From the NCBI RefSeq assembly GCF_900111795.1, contig NZ_FOJQ01000027.1, positions 1 to 34,345 on the forward strand: a DNA stretch of 34,345 nt. The letters are read 5' to 3'. Below, piece after piece: positions 16,701 through 24,114 of the stretch. Every line of letters begins with the position of its first letter. The first letter of the stretch is position 1. The position numbers were made by a program, and so were the translations under genes. This stretch comes from Anoxybacillus pushchinoensis (GTDB lineage: Bacteria; Bacillota; Bacilli; Bacillales; Anoxybacillaceae). The notes beneath the pieces are model-generated. The model searched no databases, was not told the DNA's origin, and was given only the letters and a program-made list of their open reading frames with translations.

Positions 16701-17176
16701 TCGGCAAGCACGGTTTCATTTGCGGTCGCATGGCGGCGCAGCTGCTCTTCCGTTTGTTTTAACGTCGCTGGCGTCACACAATACCGTTTATATTCTGTCA
16801 ACATTTGTTCAAGTTGTTCAATAAAGCCGCGTTTATCCGCCGCTTTCCGAAACAACGTTAACTGCTCTTTTTGCTGTTCAACAATTTTCCTTAGCAACAT
16901 ATGTACGCCTGTTTGCGTTAAATGATGGCGGCTCATGCCGCCTGTCTCTTGAAAAATACGCCAAGCAAGGCGCGTGAAACTAAATACTTGTGCTCGAATC
17001 ATTCCTTTGAGGCTACCGTTTATTAACGCGTACTCCGATTGAAACGTCATTTGTTCAGGAACGAGATAAATAATCGGATCGCCATCTGGTTTTTGTGCGA
17101 GTTGATCGATCATTTCTTTTAAACACATTGTCGTTTTTCCGCTTCCTGAGCGCCCGATGATGAAACGTACAGACAT
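13712..17176 (-). CDS. addB: ATP-dependent helicase/deoxyribonuclease subunit AddB
   Basis: A 1154-residue partner of AddA. The N-terminal nucleotide-binding motif GRSGSGKTT (K14) follows MSVRFIIG. The C-terminal nuclease domain has IIDYKSR (D959, K961). Four cysteines C799, C1120, C1123 and C1129 reproduce the spacing of the known iron-sulphur staple of this family. A longer in-frame reading exists, but the ATG at 17176 has AAAGGA upstream and starts at the conserved N-terminus. It lies 16 nt after the yhjE-like gene and 4 nt before addA. Confidence 0.97.
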   Translation of the reverse strand: MSVRFIIGRSGSGKTTMCLKEMIDQLAQKPDGDPIIYLVPEQMTFQSEYALINGSLKGMIRAQVFSFTRLAWRIFQETGGMSRHHLTQTGVHMLLRKIVEQQKEQLTLFRKAADKRGFIEQLEQMLTEYKRYCVTPATLKQTEEQLRRHATANETVLADKLKDTAMIFEQFEQQMAHHYVDSEDYLRLLAEKIRHSSYMKRAHIYMDGFYEFTPQEYMVIEQLFIHCPHVTVTLTLDAPHEQLPDDLHVFRSTWRTYAQLRDIALQNGVPIEKVEQLRHNVRHKHEELCHLEAHYDDRPVCKWEKQTETIVIGEATTRRAEMEGIAREIIRLVRDEKYRYRDIALLIRNVGDYRNVLKTVFADYRIPYFIDEKEPMLDHPFIEWLRASMEAVRTNFRYEAVFRAVKTDFFFHLDQSVHDMRMAMDQLENYVLASGIQGDKWTEHWTYRKYKGLEGVHAPQTDEEKRYEQQLNEWRKLVISPLLVLQQRLKQAKTGREQCEALYAYAEHLQIPQKLERLRDEAEERGDLSAARHHEQVWQAFIDLLDQYVEILGDETLSLETFLTIIETGFESLQFSLVPPATDQVLIAHFDRSRLSNIRCTFLVGVNEGVIPMRKNDDGMLSETDRELLHHYSLHVAPASRERLLDEPFLLYLALVSPSERLYVTYALSDEQEKTLLPSMFIKRLTDMFPNVTKMQWGTDPFLLPLQQQLTYVTNDVATLGPLVQQLEAWKRQYAIEPIWWDVYNAYVQHEQWKERMAVVVRALFYENRAKRLNKQLAKALYGKKVKASISRMETFNRCPFAHFAAHGLKLKERTVFQLKAPDMGQLFHQALKVIADRLRQEQLPWSQLSKQQCEQLSYEAVEQIAPYIQQEVLLSTHRYRYMKKKLQTIMTKATTVLSEHAKRSGFVPIGVELGFGDGEPLPPLTFTLSDGTVLQFVGRIDRVDQATSEQGVLLRIIDYKSRQKTLDLTEVYYGLALQMLAYLDIVLEYAHRLVGTSAFPAGVLYFPIHNPMIKVNEWLDEHELEKKFLEQFKMGGYVLADEKTVRLMDEHVEPGTSSLIVPVRLNKNGTFAQHSKVLTEQQFTMLRQHVRRFIVDVGEQMIEGVTHIAPYKQKNKTACQYCEFRDVCQFDEGIDAEQYRVLTPKQIDEWLKE

Positions 17177-17192
17177 ATTTGTCCATCCTTTC

Positions 17193-17795
17193 TTATTTTC
17201 CGTCGTGCAATGCAAAACGTTGCTCGACTTTTTTTCCGATGTACCATAAAAGAAAAATAGCAACAGCGACGAAAACGGTGCGCAGCGGCTGACGGACGAG
17301 CGCCACCACGTCATAGCCGATAAAGCTAATCATAAACACCATCACCATTTTCCCAAACAATACCGCTAACATATATTGTTGCATCGCAATGCCGGATAAC
17401 CCCGCCACAACATTGACTGCTGCCGATGGTGTAAACGGAAAGCAAAGCAGTAAAAAGAGCGGACCAAAACCGCGGCGCTCCACCCAATGCATCATGCGGC
17501 GAATCGTCGGGTGGCGATGTAGAAAAGAGAAAAAGCGCTGTCTCCCGATTTTTCGAACAAGGAGGAACACGAGGAGTGAACCGACACTTGTCCCAATCCA
17601 TGAAATAAGAAATCCTTTCCAAAGACCAAACGCTGCCGCATTCGCCATGATAAACACGAAAAGCGGCAAAAACGGTAAAAATGCTTCCGCCATTGGCAAG
17701 ACGATGCCAGGAATCACGCCAAATGAACGATATTCCGCTAACATGTCAAGTATATGTTTTATCGTAAACCATTGTTTTAATTCCTCTAAACTCAT
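17193..17795 (-). CDS. yhjE: TVP38/TMEM64 (VTT/DedA-like) membrane protein, YhjE-like
   Basis: A 200-residue protein with about five or six membrane segments. The central VTT-domain motifs are visible: GTSVGSLLVFLLVRKIGRQRF with the amphipathic HPTIRRMMHWVERRG, and the re-entrant FPFTPSAAVNVVAGLSG. Members of this superfamily are linked to lipid scrambling or transport; the exact role in Bacillus is unsettled. It heads the addBA-sbcDC operon with AAGGGG 7 nt before the ATG. The symbol is given from similarity and from yhjE lying in the same region in B. subtilis. Confidence 0.82.
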   Translation of the reverse strand: MSLEELKQWFTIKHILDMLAEYRSFGVIPGIVLPMAEAFLPFLPLFVFIMANAAAFGLWKGFLISWIGTSVGSLLVFLLVRKIGRQRFFSFLHRHPTIRRMMHWVERRGFGPLFLLLCFPFTPSAAVNVVAGLSGIAMQQYMLAVLFGKMVMVFMISFIGYDVVALVRQPLRTVFVAVAIFLLWYIGKKVEQRFALHDGK

Positions 17796-17823
17796 ACAGT
17801 AACCCCTTCGCTACGTGCTCATG

Positions 17824-17852
17824 ATTATATTGTACAAGTTTAGAGGAAAAGA
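17824..17852 (-). promoter_or_regulatory. Candidate promoter of the yhjE-addBA-sbcDC-yisB operon
   Basis: Minus strand: a perfect TATAAT (17824-17829) lies 29 nt before the yhjE-like start. The -35 position (TCTTTT) is poor, so it may be weak or activator-dependent. The comK stop codon is 9 nt further upstream and no terminator separates the two. Confidence 0.35.
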
Positions 17853-17860
17853 GAAAACTG

Positions 17861-18379
17861 TTACGACCATTCCTTTTCCCTTAAGTATAGTAAATACATC
17901 ATTTTCCGTTCGCGCGCTTCAATGCGCTCGTTCATTTTTGTCCGTAGCTGTGCAGTGCGATGTAGCTGATTGATGAATGAATGATGTGAAATACATAGCT
18001 CGACGATCGTTCCGTTTGAAAACGTAATGCGCGTTTTTCCACCTTGAACATGCTCATGATGACGAATATGTAAATGCGATAGCCATACACATTGAGGATT
18101 CACTGGGGAGATCGTTGGAAAAAAGAAAATTTCGTTCGTTGGTTCAACTGCAATCGGTGCTTTATGCGAAGTGCCAATAATATGTCTCGCTCCATCTTTT
18201 CTTCCTCTTAAACTTGCGCCATAATACAAACAACTTTGTTCGATAATTTCCATCGGCTTTTGTTTGACGATAATTTCTCCATCTTCCTCTAACGCTTTCG
18301 TCCACATTTGCTTATCGTGAAAAAACGGAAAAAGCCCCATCGTATAGCGCGTCAAATATAGGTGCTCGACGATGAGCAT
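17861..18379 (-). CDS. comK: Competence transcription factor ComK
   Basis: A 172-residue protein matching ComK throughout: SCLYYGASLRGRKDGA, GTSHKAPIAVEPTNEIFFFPT, PQCVWLSHLHI, TFSNGTIVELCISHHSFINQLHRTAQLRTK. ComK activates DNA-uptake genes and its own promoter. The ATG at 18379 has GGAGG 7 nt upstream and is preferred over the in-frame ATG at 18403. B. subtilis ComK has 192 residues; here the C-terminus stops shortly after the position of its MecA-recognition motif FMLYPK, represented by a diverged YLLYLR. Upstream sequence shows no clean AAAA-N5-TTTT pair, so autoregulation is not evident. Confidence 0.92.
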   Translation of the reverse strand: MLIVEHLYLTRYTMGLFPFFHDKQMWTKALEEDGEIIVKQKPMEIIEQSCLYYGASLRGRKDGARHIIGTSHKAPIAVEPTNEIFFFPTISPVNPQCVWLSHLHIRHHEHVQGGKTRITFSNGTIVELCISHHSFINQLHRTAQLRTKMNERIEARERKMMYLLYLREKEWS

Positions 18380-18414
18380 ACCGCTCCCTCCCTTAATATA
18401 CATATTTCGACAAC

Positions 18415-18443
18415 ATTATACCATAAATATACGGAATTTTCAT
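18415..18443 (-). promoter_or_regulatory. Sigma-A promoter of comK (extended -10)
   Basis: Minus strand: ATGAAA (18438-18443, four of six match) with a 17-bp spacer and TGGTATAAT, an extended -10 with perfect TATAAT at 18415-18420, 36 nt before the start. The -35 touches the T tract of the aceA terminator. Confidence 0.65.
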
Positions 18444-18477
18444 AAAAAATCCCCTCGTTTTTTTTTTTCGAGGGGAT
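18444..18477 (-). terminator. Rho-independent terminator of aceA
   Basis: Perfect 9-bp stem ATCCCCTCG / CGAGGGGAT with an all-A 11-nt loop and a six-T tail on the minus strand, starting 7 nt after the aceA stop codon. Confidence 0.92.
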
Positions 18478-18483
18478 GTTATT

Positions 18484-19770
18484 TTATGCACCTGTAAATT
18501 GTTCTTCTTCTGTTGAACCTTTTAGCGCCACAGTTGAAGCTTGACCGCCTGTAATGACAAGCGATACTTCGTCAAAGTAACCTGTTCCGACTTCACGTTG
18601 ATGGCGTGTTGCTGTATAGCCATATTTTTCTGCCTCAAATTCCGCTTGTTGCAATTCGGAGTAAGCCGCCATGCCGCGATCGCGATAGCCGTGTGCTAAC
18701 ATAAACATGCTGTAGTTGAGGGCGTGGAAGCCAGCCAATGTAACAAACTGGAACTTATAACCCATTTTTCCGAGCTCCACTTGGAAGTTTGCAATTGTTT
18801 CATCATCCAACTTTTTCTTCCAGTTAAAGGAAGGCGAGCAGTTGTATGCAAGCAATTTACCTGGGAATTTTTCATGAATTGCTTCCGCAAAACGGCGCGC
18901 TTCTTCTAAGTTCGGTTCGCTCGTTTCACACCAAATTAAATCCGCATACGGTGCGTATGCTAATCCGCGCGCAATTGCTTGATCTAAGCCCGCACGCGTA
19001 CGGAAGAAGCCTTCTGGCGTGCGCTCGCCTGTAATAAACTCTCGGTCGCGTGGATCAATATCGCTTGTAATTAAATCAGCTGCATTCGCGTCTGTACGAG
19101 CAATTAATACGGTTGGGACGCCCATGACATCCGCCGCAAGTCGCGCCGCAATTAAGTTGCGAATCGCTGTTTGCGTTGGAAGCAACACTTTTCCACCTAA
19201 GTGACCGCACTTTTTCTCTGAAGACAATTGATCTTCAAAGTGGACGCCTGCTGCTCCTGCTTCAATCATCGCTTTCATCAGTTCGAAGACGTTCAATTGA
19301 CCCCCAAATCCTGCTTCTGCATCGGCAACGATCGGCAAGAAATAGTCGATATCTTCTTTTCCTTCCACATATTGAATTTGGTCAGCCCGTTGAAGCGCTT
19401 GATTAATGCGTTTCACAACGTGCGGCACGCTGTTTGCTGGATATAAGCTTTGGTCAGGATACATATGACCTGCTAAGTTCGCATCGGCTGCGACTTGCCA
19501 ACCGCTTAAATAAATCGCTTTTAAACCCGCTTTCGCTTGTTGCACCGCTTGGTTTCCTGTTAAAGCCCCGAGCGCATGAACGTAGTCTTCCGTATTTAAT
19601 AAGTTCCAAAGCTTTTCCGCTCCGCGACGCGCTAGCGTATACTCGATGTCAAGCGAACCACGCAATTTAATGACATCCTCTGCGCTATACGGGCGCGTAA
19701 TCCCTTTCCACCGTTCATCTAATTGCCAACTTTCTTCTAATTGTTTTACACGTTCTTCAAATTTCCCCAT
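18484..19770 (-). CDS. aceA: Isocitrate lyase
   Basis: A 428-residue isocitrate lyase that splits isocitrate to glyoxylate and succinate in the glyoxylate shunt. The catalytic signature [11 protein letters not shown] has C188, and ADAEAGFGG supplies metal-binding acidic residues. The C-terminal region ([18 protein letters not shown]) is typical. The ATG at 19770 follows AAGGGGGAG; a longer reading to 19821 starts with unrelated sequence. It permits growth on acetate or fatty acids, fitting the acyl-CoA synthetases and acetate-type symporter in this window. No malate synthase gene, the usual partner, lies beside it. Confidence 0.97.
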   Translation of the reverse strand: MGKFEERVKQLEESWQLDERWKGITRPYSAEDVIKLRGSLDIEYTLARRGAEKLWNLLNTEDYVHALGALTGNQAVQQAKAGLKAIYLSGWQVAADANLAGHMYPDQSLYPANSVPHVVKRINQALQRADQIQYVEGKEDIDYFLPIVADAEAGFGGQLNVFELMKAMIEAGAAGVHFEDQLSSEKKCGHLGGKVLLPTQTAIRNLIAARLAADVMGVPTVLIARTDANAADLITSDIDPRDREFITGERTPEGFFRTRAGLDQAIARGLAYAPYADLIWCETSEPNLEEARRFAEAIHEKFPGKLLAYNCSPSFNWKKKLDDETIANFQVELGKMGYKFQFVTLAGFHALNYSMFMLAHGYRDRGMAAYSELQQAEFEAEKYGYTATRHQREVGTGYFDEVSLVITGGQASTVALKGSTEEEQFTGA

Positions 19771-19980
19771 ATATATTCTCCCCCTTGTATTGAATAAAAA
19801 CCCGTTGTTCAAACCGTGCACATGACCCCCAAAAAGTTATGACGCTCTTTTCCCTATGTACGAGCTTTGATACGTCTCCCACCTTTCTTGTTATAATACA
19901 CGTTTTTCTTTCGACGTTTTTATTATATAACACATTTTTCAGAAAAGAAAGTATTTTTATGAATTTTTTTTCAAAAAATC
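19771..19980 (-). promoter_or_regulatory. aceA leader/promoter region with weak cre-like site
   Basis: A 210-nt AT-rich gap before aceA without a convincing gene. Minus strand: TATAAT at 19922-19927 and a TATTATAA run near 19892-19898 are candidate -10 elements, neither with a good -35. AAAAACGT occurs twice between them. TGTGCACGGTTTGA at 19809-19822 matches the CcpA site pattern TGWNANCGNTNWCA with two mismatches. Catabolite repression of aceA would be expected but is not proven by this. Confidence 0.35.
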
Positions 19981-21228
19981 TCACTGTTGTTCTAAAAAAA
20001 TAATGCGCTCTAAAATGGTCGGATGACTGTAACGAAATAGTTTGACAAGATAAGGTGGATGCACTTGACTTAAACTAGAGCGAGTCAACTGTTGAAACGT
20101 CGAGATCGCTGCTTCTTTATTTTTCGTCAGCTCAATCGCATACTTGTCTGCCGCATGTTCTTCATAACGGGAAACAGCATTCATCGCAGGGCTTGCCGCA
20201 AAACTTAATAGCGAAATCAATAGTAAAAACATCGGTAAAGATGCGAGGTCATTCCATTTTTCAATGCGACAAAGCGCGCCGAATCGTTTCATCATTCGTT
20301 TCATCCATCGATTCGTCAACAACAATCCGATAAATGTAACAACAATGTATAACCCAATTCCCCAATAAATATGTTTCATGACGTAATGCGCCATCTCATG
20401 CGCCATAATAAATAAAATTTCATCTTCGTTTAACCGCTCAAGCGTCGTATCCCATAACACAATACGCGAGTTGCCTCCGATACCTGTCACATACGCATTT
20501 AACGCGTTCGTCTTTTCTGACATATTCACTTCAAATACGTGTTCTGCTGGAATGTTTGCTTTCTCCGCTAGCGCTAAAATTTTTGCTTCTAATTGCTTAT
20601 TTTTTAGCGGATAAAAATCGTTATAAAGCGGATCAATAAACACAGGTTGAATAAACGTTAAAAAAAGCGTAAACGGAATGGAACAAAGCCACGCGTATAT
20701 CCACCATCGTTTTTCGAATTTTTTCATAAGCGCATATAATACATACACAATGACAACCATGATCGCATAATTCACCCAAAAATCAATCAGTTCATCACGC
20801 ATCCAACTCGAAAAGGTTTGGGTTGAAATATGGTACATTTTCGCCATGTAGTAACTTGCATAGCTAAGCGGAAACGTCACAACTTGTACGAGAAGCGATA
20901 ACCAAAAGACGTAAATCGCTGTTTGCATAAACCGCCGTTTTGTCGTTGCCTCCGCCCACTGTTGAAAGCGCGCCGATAAACCAAACAGCAACACAAATAT
21001 ATAAATGACCCACTCATATGGAACGGATAAAAAGAATAAAAAGTTTTTCGCTTCGGAAAACTGTTCGGTAAGCATCAGTTCTTTTTTCGTTAAAAACGTC
21101 GCAGGATCTGCACTTGTGCCTTTATATTGTGCTGGAATGGATGAGTCCGTCCATTGAAATAAATAAAACGCAAAAAATAGCGCGTACATCGCATAAAGGA
21201 ATAACGTCCAAAAAGCTATTTTTCTCAT
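19981..21228 (-). CDS. yhfN: M48 (Ste24/CAAX-type) membrane metalloprotease, YhfN-like
   Basis: A 415-residue membrane protein with several hydrophobic segments in the first 190 residues and further segments after the active site. The zinc motif HEMAH is at 277-281, the third ligand lies in EEHAADKYA, and NALNAYVTGIGGNSRIVLWDT precedes it. This is the M48A Ste24/CAAX-protease layout. In bacteria such enzymes degrade or clip membrane or small peptides; the substrate here is unknown. The ATG at 21228 has GGGGGA 7 nt upstream; the in-frame ATG at 21249 has none. The symbol follows similarity and synteny with B. subtilis. Confidence 0.87.
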   Translation of the reverse strand: MRKIAFWTLFLYAMYALFFAFYLFQWTDSSIPAQYKGTSADPATFLTKKELMLTEQFSEAKNFLFFLSVPYEWVIYIFVLLFGLSARFQQWAEATTKRRFMQTAIYVFWLSLLVQVVTFPLSYASYYMAKMYHISTQTFSSWMRDELIDFWVNYAIMVVIVYVLYALMKKFEKRWWIYAWLCSIPFTLFLTFIQPVFIDPLYNDFYPLKNKQLEAKILALAEKANIPAEHVFEVNMSEKTNALNAYVTGIGGNSRIVLWDTTLERLNEDEILFIMAHEMAHYVMKHIYWGIGLYIVVTFIGLLLTNRWMKRMMKRFGALCRIEKWNDLASLPMFLLLISLLSFAASPAMNAVSRYEEHAADKYAIELTKNKEAAISTFQQLTRSSLSQVHPPYLVKLFRYSHPTILERIIFLEQQ

Positions 21229-21373
21229 TGCCCCTTCCCCCTTGTCCATCGTTACTATTAGTTTAGTTTTTCATTCGCCATTTAGAACAACGAAAAAAAT
21301 TCAAATAATTGTCACGCCCCGTTCTCCTCATTAACACGTTGATTATGTATGATGAAAGTGGGAGGGATGCACG

Positions 21374-21964
21374 TTGAAAAAACTATATATCGGCTTTTTT
21401 AGTTTACTTGCGATTTGTATTGGTATAGGCATCTTTTATTTTTCTTACTACCGCCAAGATCAAATGGAGTTTCCAAAAGACGTGACGATGGAAACCGCGT
21501 GGGGAAAACCGTATTCATTCAATAACATGGAACCAAAAGTACGTCTACTTGAGTTTGTGTACACAAACTGTCCGGACATTTGTCCAAGTACGTCATTTCA
21601 AATGAAGCAGTTAAAAGAACAGCTCGAAAAAGACGGTTTGTTTAAAAAGAAAGTCGAATTTATTACAATTACGATCGATCCAAAACGCGACACACAACAA
21701 GTGATGCAAACGTACGCGAACATGTTCGGAGTAGAAAGCGATAACGAAGGATGGATTTTTTTACGAGGTAGTGAAGAAGACACAAAAAAAGTAGCGGATG
21801 CTTTTAACTTCTTATACCGCGATCCCGGAAACGGCATGCTTATTCATACAACACTCACCTACTTTTTAGACGAAAACAACCGCGTCATCGATACGTTCGG
21901 CATGGGCGAAAAAGGATTTGACAAAGAGAAAGTGTATAAACGTATTCTCAAAGAGGCGAAATAG
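21374..21964 (+). CDS. SCO1/SenC family copper chaperone
   Basis: A 196-residue protein with one N-terminal membrane segment (residues 5-24) and a thioredoxin-like domain outside the cell. Copper ligands are C66 and C70 in NCPDICP and H158 in MLIHTT. SCO proteins help assemble the CuA centre of cytochrome c oxidase. The start is TTG with GGGAGG 8 nt upstream; a nearby ATG at 21367 is out of frame. The anchor has a cysteine (LAIC), but isoleucine before it makes a lipoprotein cleavage site unlikely. Single gene with its own terminator. Confidence 0.92.
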   Translation: MKKLYIGFFSLLAICIGIGIFYFSYYRQDQMEFPKDVTMETAWGKPYSFNNMEPKVRLLEFVYTNCPDICPSTSFQMKQLKEQLEKDGLFKKKVEFITITIDPKRDTQQVMQTYANMFGVESDNEGWIFLRGSEEDTKKVADAFNFLYRDPGNGMLIHTTLTYFLDENNRVIDTFGMGEKGFDKEKVYKRILKEAK

Positions 21965-21975
21965 CCTCTTTTTTT
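21950..21975 (+). terminator. Terminator of the SCO-family gene
   Basis: Perfect 8-bp stem AAAGAGGC / GCCTCTTT with a 6-nt loop containing part of the stop codon, followed by a T run. Confidence 0.92.
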
Positions 21976-22049
21976 CATTGAAAAATCAACATCTTTCGAC
22001 AATAATAGACATATATTCTATTTTTCTATGTAAAAAGGAGGGGCTTGTA

Positions 22050-22350
22050 GTGGAAAAACATATACATATACCACATGCCCTGTTTACAAATGAACAGCTT
22101 TTTTCAAAACATCATAAACAATGAAAAAAGCAAAGAAATTGTAAGTGCCATTATCTCTCTAGAGCATAATTTACAGTTAACTGTTACCGCCGAAGGAGTC
22201 GAAACGAAACAACAAGCGCAATTTTTAATTGAAAAACAGTGCGAGCAACTGCAAGGTTTTTACTTTAGCCGCCCGGTATCGCTCGAACAACTGCCAAACA
22301 CGATCGTATCATTACAACAAACGGTTAACACATTAAAATCCCCGATGTAA
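22050..22350 (+). pseudogene. Remnant of an EAL-domain (cyclic-di-GMP phosphodiesterase) gene
   Basis: From about 22090 to 22347 one frame encodes only the C-terminal third of an EAL domain: NIINNEKSKEIVSAII, LTVTAEGVETKQQAQFL and LQGFYFSRPVS, the last helices and strands of the fold. The EAL motif and metal-binding residues are absent. Upstream, a strong AGGAGGGG and a GTG at 22050 open a different frame of only 24 codons that stops at 22124. The picture is a gene that lost its middle by deletion, leaving start signals and tail in different frames. The tail frame has an ATG at 22075 but no good ribosome binding site of its own. Confidence 0.8.
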
Positions 22351-22364
22351 CTCGGGGATTTTTT
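22337..22364. terminator. Terminator between the EAL remnant and the convergent ABC ATPase gene
   Basis: Stem AATCCCCGA / TCGGGGATT (9 bp), loop TGTAAC containing the remnant's stop codon, T6 on the plus side and T4 on the minus side. Its position fits use by both convergent units. Confidence 0.85.
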
Positions 22365-23157
22365 ATACGAGCACGGTGCGATCGCTCGCGAACTGACTGC
22401 CGCGAATGCGCTGAAACTCTTGAAGCAACGCTTCGACAGTCAACTTTTTCTTTTCTTCTCCACTTGCTTCAAAAATAATTTGTCCACCATCCATCATAAT
22501 AAGCCGATTTCCTAATTGGACAGCTTGCTCCATATTATGCGTCACCATTAACGTCGTTAAGCGATATTGTTCAACAATTTGTTTCGTCAAGTCCGTAATG
22601 AGCTGGGCGCGCGCAGGGTCTAGCGCTGCCGTATGTTCATCAAGAAGTAGCACATGCGGCTTCGTAAACGTCGCCATAAGCAGCGATAACGCTTGTCTTT
22701 CCCCACCAGATAACAAACCGACTTTTGCATGTAGACGATTTTCTAATCCAAGCTGAAGCGTAGCAAGCGTTTCTTTAAAAAATTCGCGCCGCTTTTTCGT
22801 CACACCGAAACGAAGCGTCCGCTTTTCTGTTCGGTTATAAGCGATCGCTAAGTTTTCCTCGATCGTCATATTTGGCGCAGTTCCTGCCATCGGATCTTGG
22901 AAGACACGCCCAATATAGCGCGCCCGTTCATGTTCGCTCATCGTTGTTACATCTTTTCCATCAATCACTACTTCCCCTGTATCTGGCGCCAGTCGCCCTG
23001 AAATAATGTTCATCAACGTCGATTTCCCCGCTCCGTTGCTGCCGATAATTGTAACAAAATCTCCCGGCTGAAGCGAAAGTTCGATATGTTTTAGCGCTAC
23101 TTTCTCATCGAGCGTTCCTTCGTTAAACACTTTCGTAATCTGCTTGAGTTGAAGCAA
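22363..23157 (-). CDS. ABC transporter ATP-binding protein (TrpZ-type)
   Basis: A 264-residue ABC ATPase. Walker A GSNGAGKST is at residues 39-47, Q-loop VFQDP, signature LLSGGERQALSLLMA, Walker B LLLDEHTAALDP and switch VTHNM follow. It energises the permease and lipoprotein encoded just upstream. I choose a TTG start at 23157 (MLQLKQITKVF), with GAGGTG 6 nt upstream, because the ATG at 23223 would overlap the permease by 101 nt and add an unusual basic stretch; the TTG start still overlaps by 35 nt. The family resembles ATPases of the ABC_sub_bind importers that include tryptophan TrpXYZ. Confidence 0.9.
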   Translation of the reverse strand: MLQLKQITKVFNEGTLDEKVALKHIELSLQPGDFVTIIGSNGAGKSTLMNIISGRLAPDTGEVVIDGKDVTTMSEHERARYIGRVFQDPMAGTAPNMTIEENLAIAYNRTEKRTLRFGVTKKRREFFKETLATLQLGLENRLHAKVGLLSGGERQALSLLMATFTKPHVLLLDEHTAALDPARAQLITDLTKQIVEQYRLTTLMVTHNMEQAVQLGNRLIMMDGGQIIFEASGEEKKKLTVEALLQEFQRIRGSQFASDRTVLV

Positions 23158-24097
23158 CGGCTGCACCTCGCTTTCTCGCTTTTCGCTGTTTTTCCGCACG
23201 CGCTGCGACCATTTGCGGAACAACGAGCGCCAAAATGACGATGAAGGCGGTAATGAGCTTTACATCACCTGTTTCCAAAAATTGGACACGTAACGCCAGC
23301 GTAATAACGATGCGATATACGATCGCTCCTAAAATGACAGCAAGCGTCGCCCGTACAATCGTTTTCGCCCCAAACAGCGCTTCCCCAATAATGACTGACG
23401 CTAAACCGATGACGATCATTCCGATGCCCATGCCAATATCGCTAAAACCGCTATATTGTGCAATCAACGCCCCTGAAAATGCGACAAGTGCGTTTGACAA
23501 GCCAAGCCCGATGATAGTTAAACGATCGGTATTGCCTGAAAAACTAGCAATCATTTTTTTATTGTCACCAACTGCTCGAAGCGCCAAGCCGACTTCCGTT
23601 TTTAAAAATAAATCCATAACGACTTTAGCGATCACTACTAACAACGTTCCAAAAACGATAACCGCCCATGTTTTCGGAGCGAACGGAACGATCATCGCTA
23701 GCGCTGCATCCACTCGTTGAAATTGAGCTGTCACCATCGTCATCACAGTTTCTTGCTGCAAAAGCGGAACGTTCGGTTTGTCCATAATGCGCAAATTGAT
23801 CGAATATAAAGCGATCATCATTAAAATGCCGGACAACAACGGATTAATTTTCCCTTTCGTATGCAAAAGACCTGTCATACATCCTGCAAGAAAGCCCGCC
23901 CCAAGCGCTGCAAGCGAAGCAATAAACGGATTGACACCAGCGACGATAAGGACGGAAGCAACAGCTGCTCCCGTCACAAAACTTCCGTCGACCGTCAAAT
24001 CGGGAAAATCTAAAATACGAAACGATATATACACACCAAGCGCCATAAGCGCATATAACAATCCTGCTTCTACAGAACTAAACAATGCTGTAATCAT
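23123..24097 (-). CDS. ABC transporter permease (TrpY-type, branched-chain permease fold)
   Basis: A 324-residue membrane protein with eight to ten hydrophobic segments. LLYALMALGVYISFRILDFPDLTVDGSFVTGAA is typical of permeases paired with ABC_sub_bind lipoproteins. LALRAVGDNKKMIASFSG is the cytoplasmic coupling loop. The C-terminal tail is basic (AEKQRKARKRG). The ATG at 24097 has GGATGG upstream at suitable distance; the in-frame ATG at 24106 sits directly on that site. The upstream lipoprotein gene ends 17 nt before this start. Confidence 0.9.
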   Translation of the reverse strand: MITALFSSVEAGLLYALMALGVYISFRILDFPDLTVDGSFVTGAAVASVLIVAGVNPFIASLAALGAGFLAGCMTGLLHTKGKINPLLSGILMMIALYSINLRIMDKPNVPLLQQETVMTMVTAQFQRVDAALAMIVPFAPKTWAVIVFGTLLVVIAKVVMDLFLKTEVGLALRAVGDNKKMIASFSGNTDRLTIIGLGLSNALVAFSGALIAQYSGFSDIGMGIGMIVIGLASVIIGEALFGAKTIVRATLAVILGAIVYRIVITLALRVQFLETGDVKLITAFIVILALVVPQMVAARAEKQRKARKRGAAVASTQADYESV

Positions 24098-24114
24098 ACG
24101 ATCCATCCTTTACG

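Noticed and set aside
19757-19984. 75-residue leftward frame in the aceA leader
   Set aside because: It overlaps the aceA start out of phase, has no family resemblance and no good ribosome binding site; the region looks regulatory.
21229-21373. Promoters in the gap between the yhfN-like and SCO genes
   Set aside because: TATGAT at about 21349-21354 and TTGTCA further upstream can be seen, but spacing is wrong and no pair meets a usable standard in either direction.
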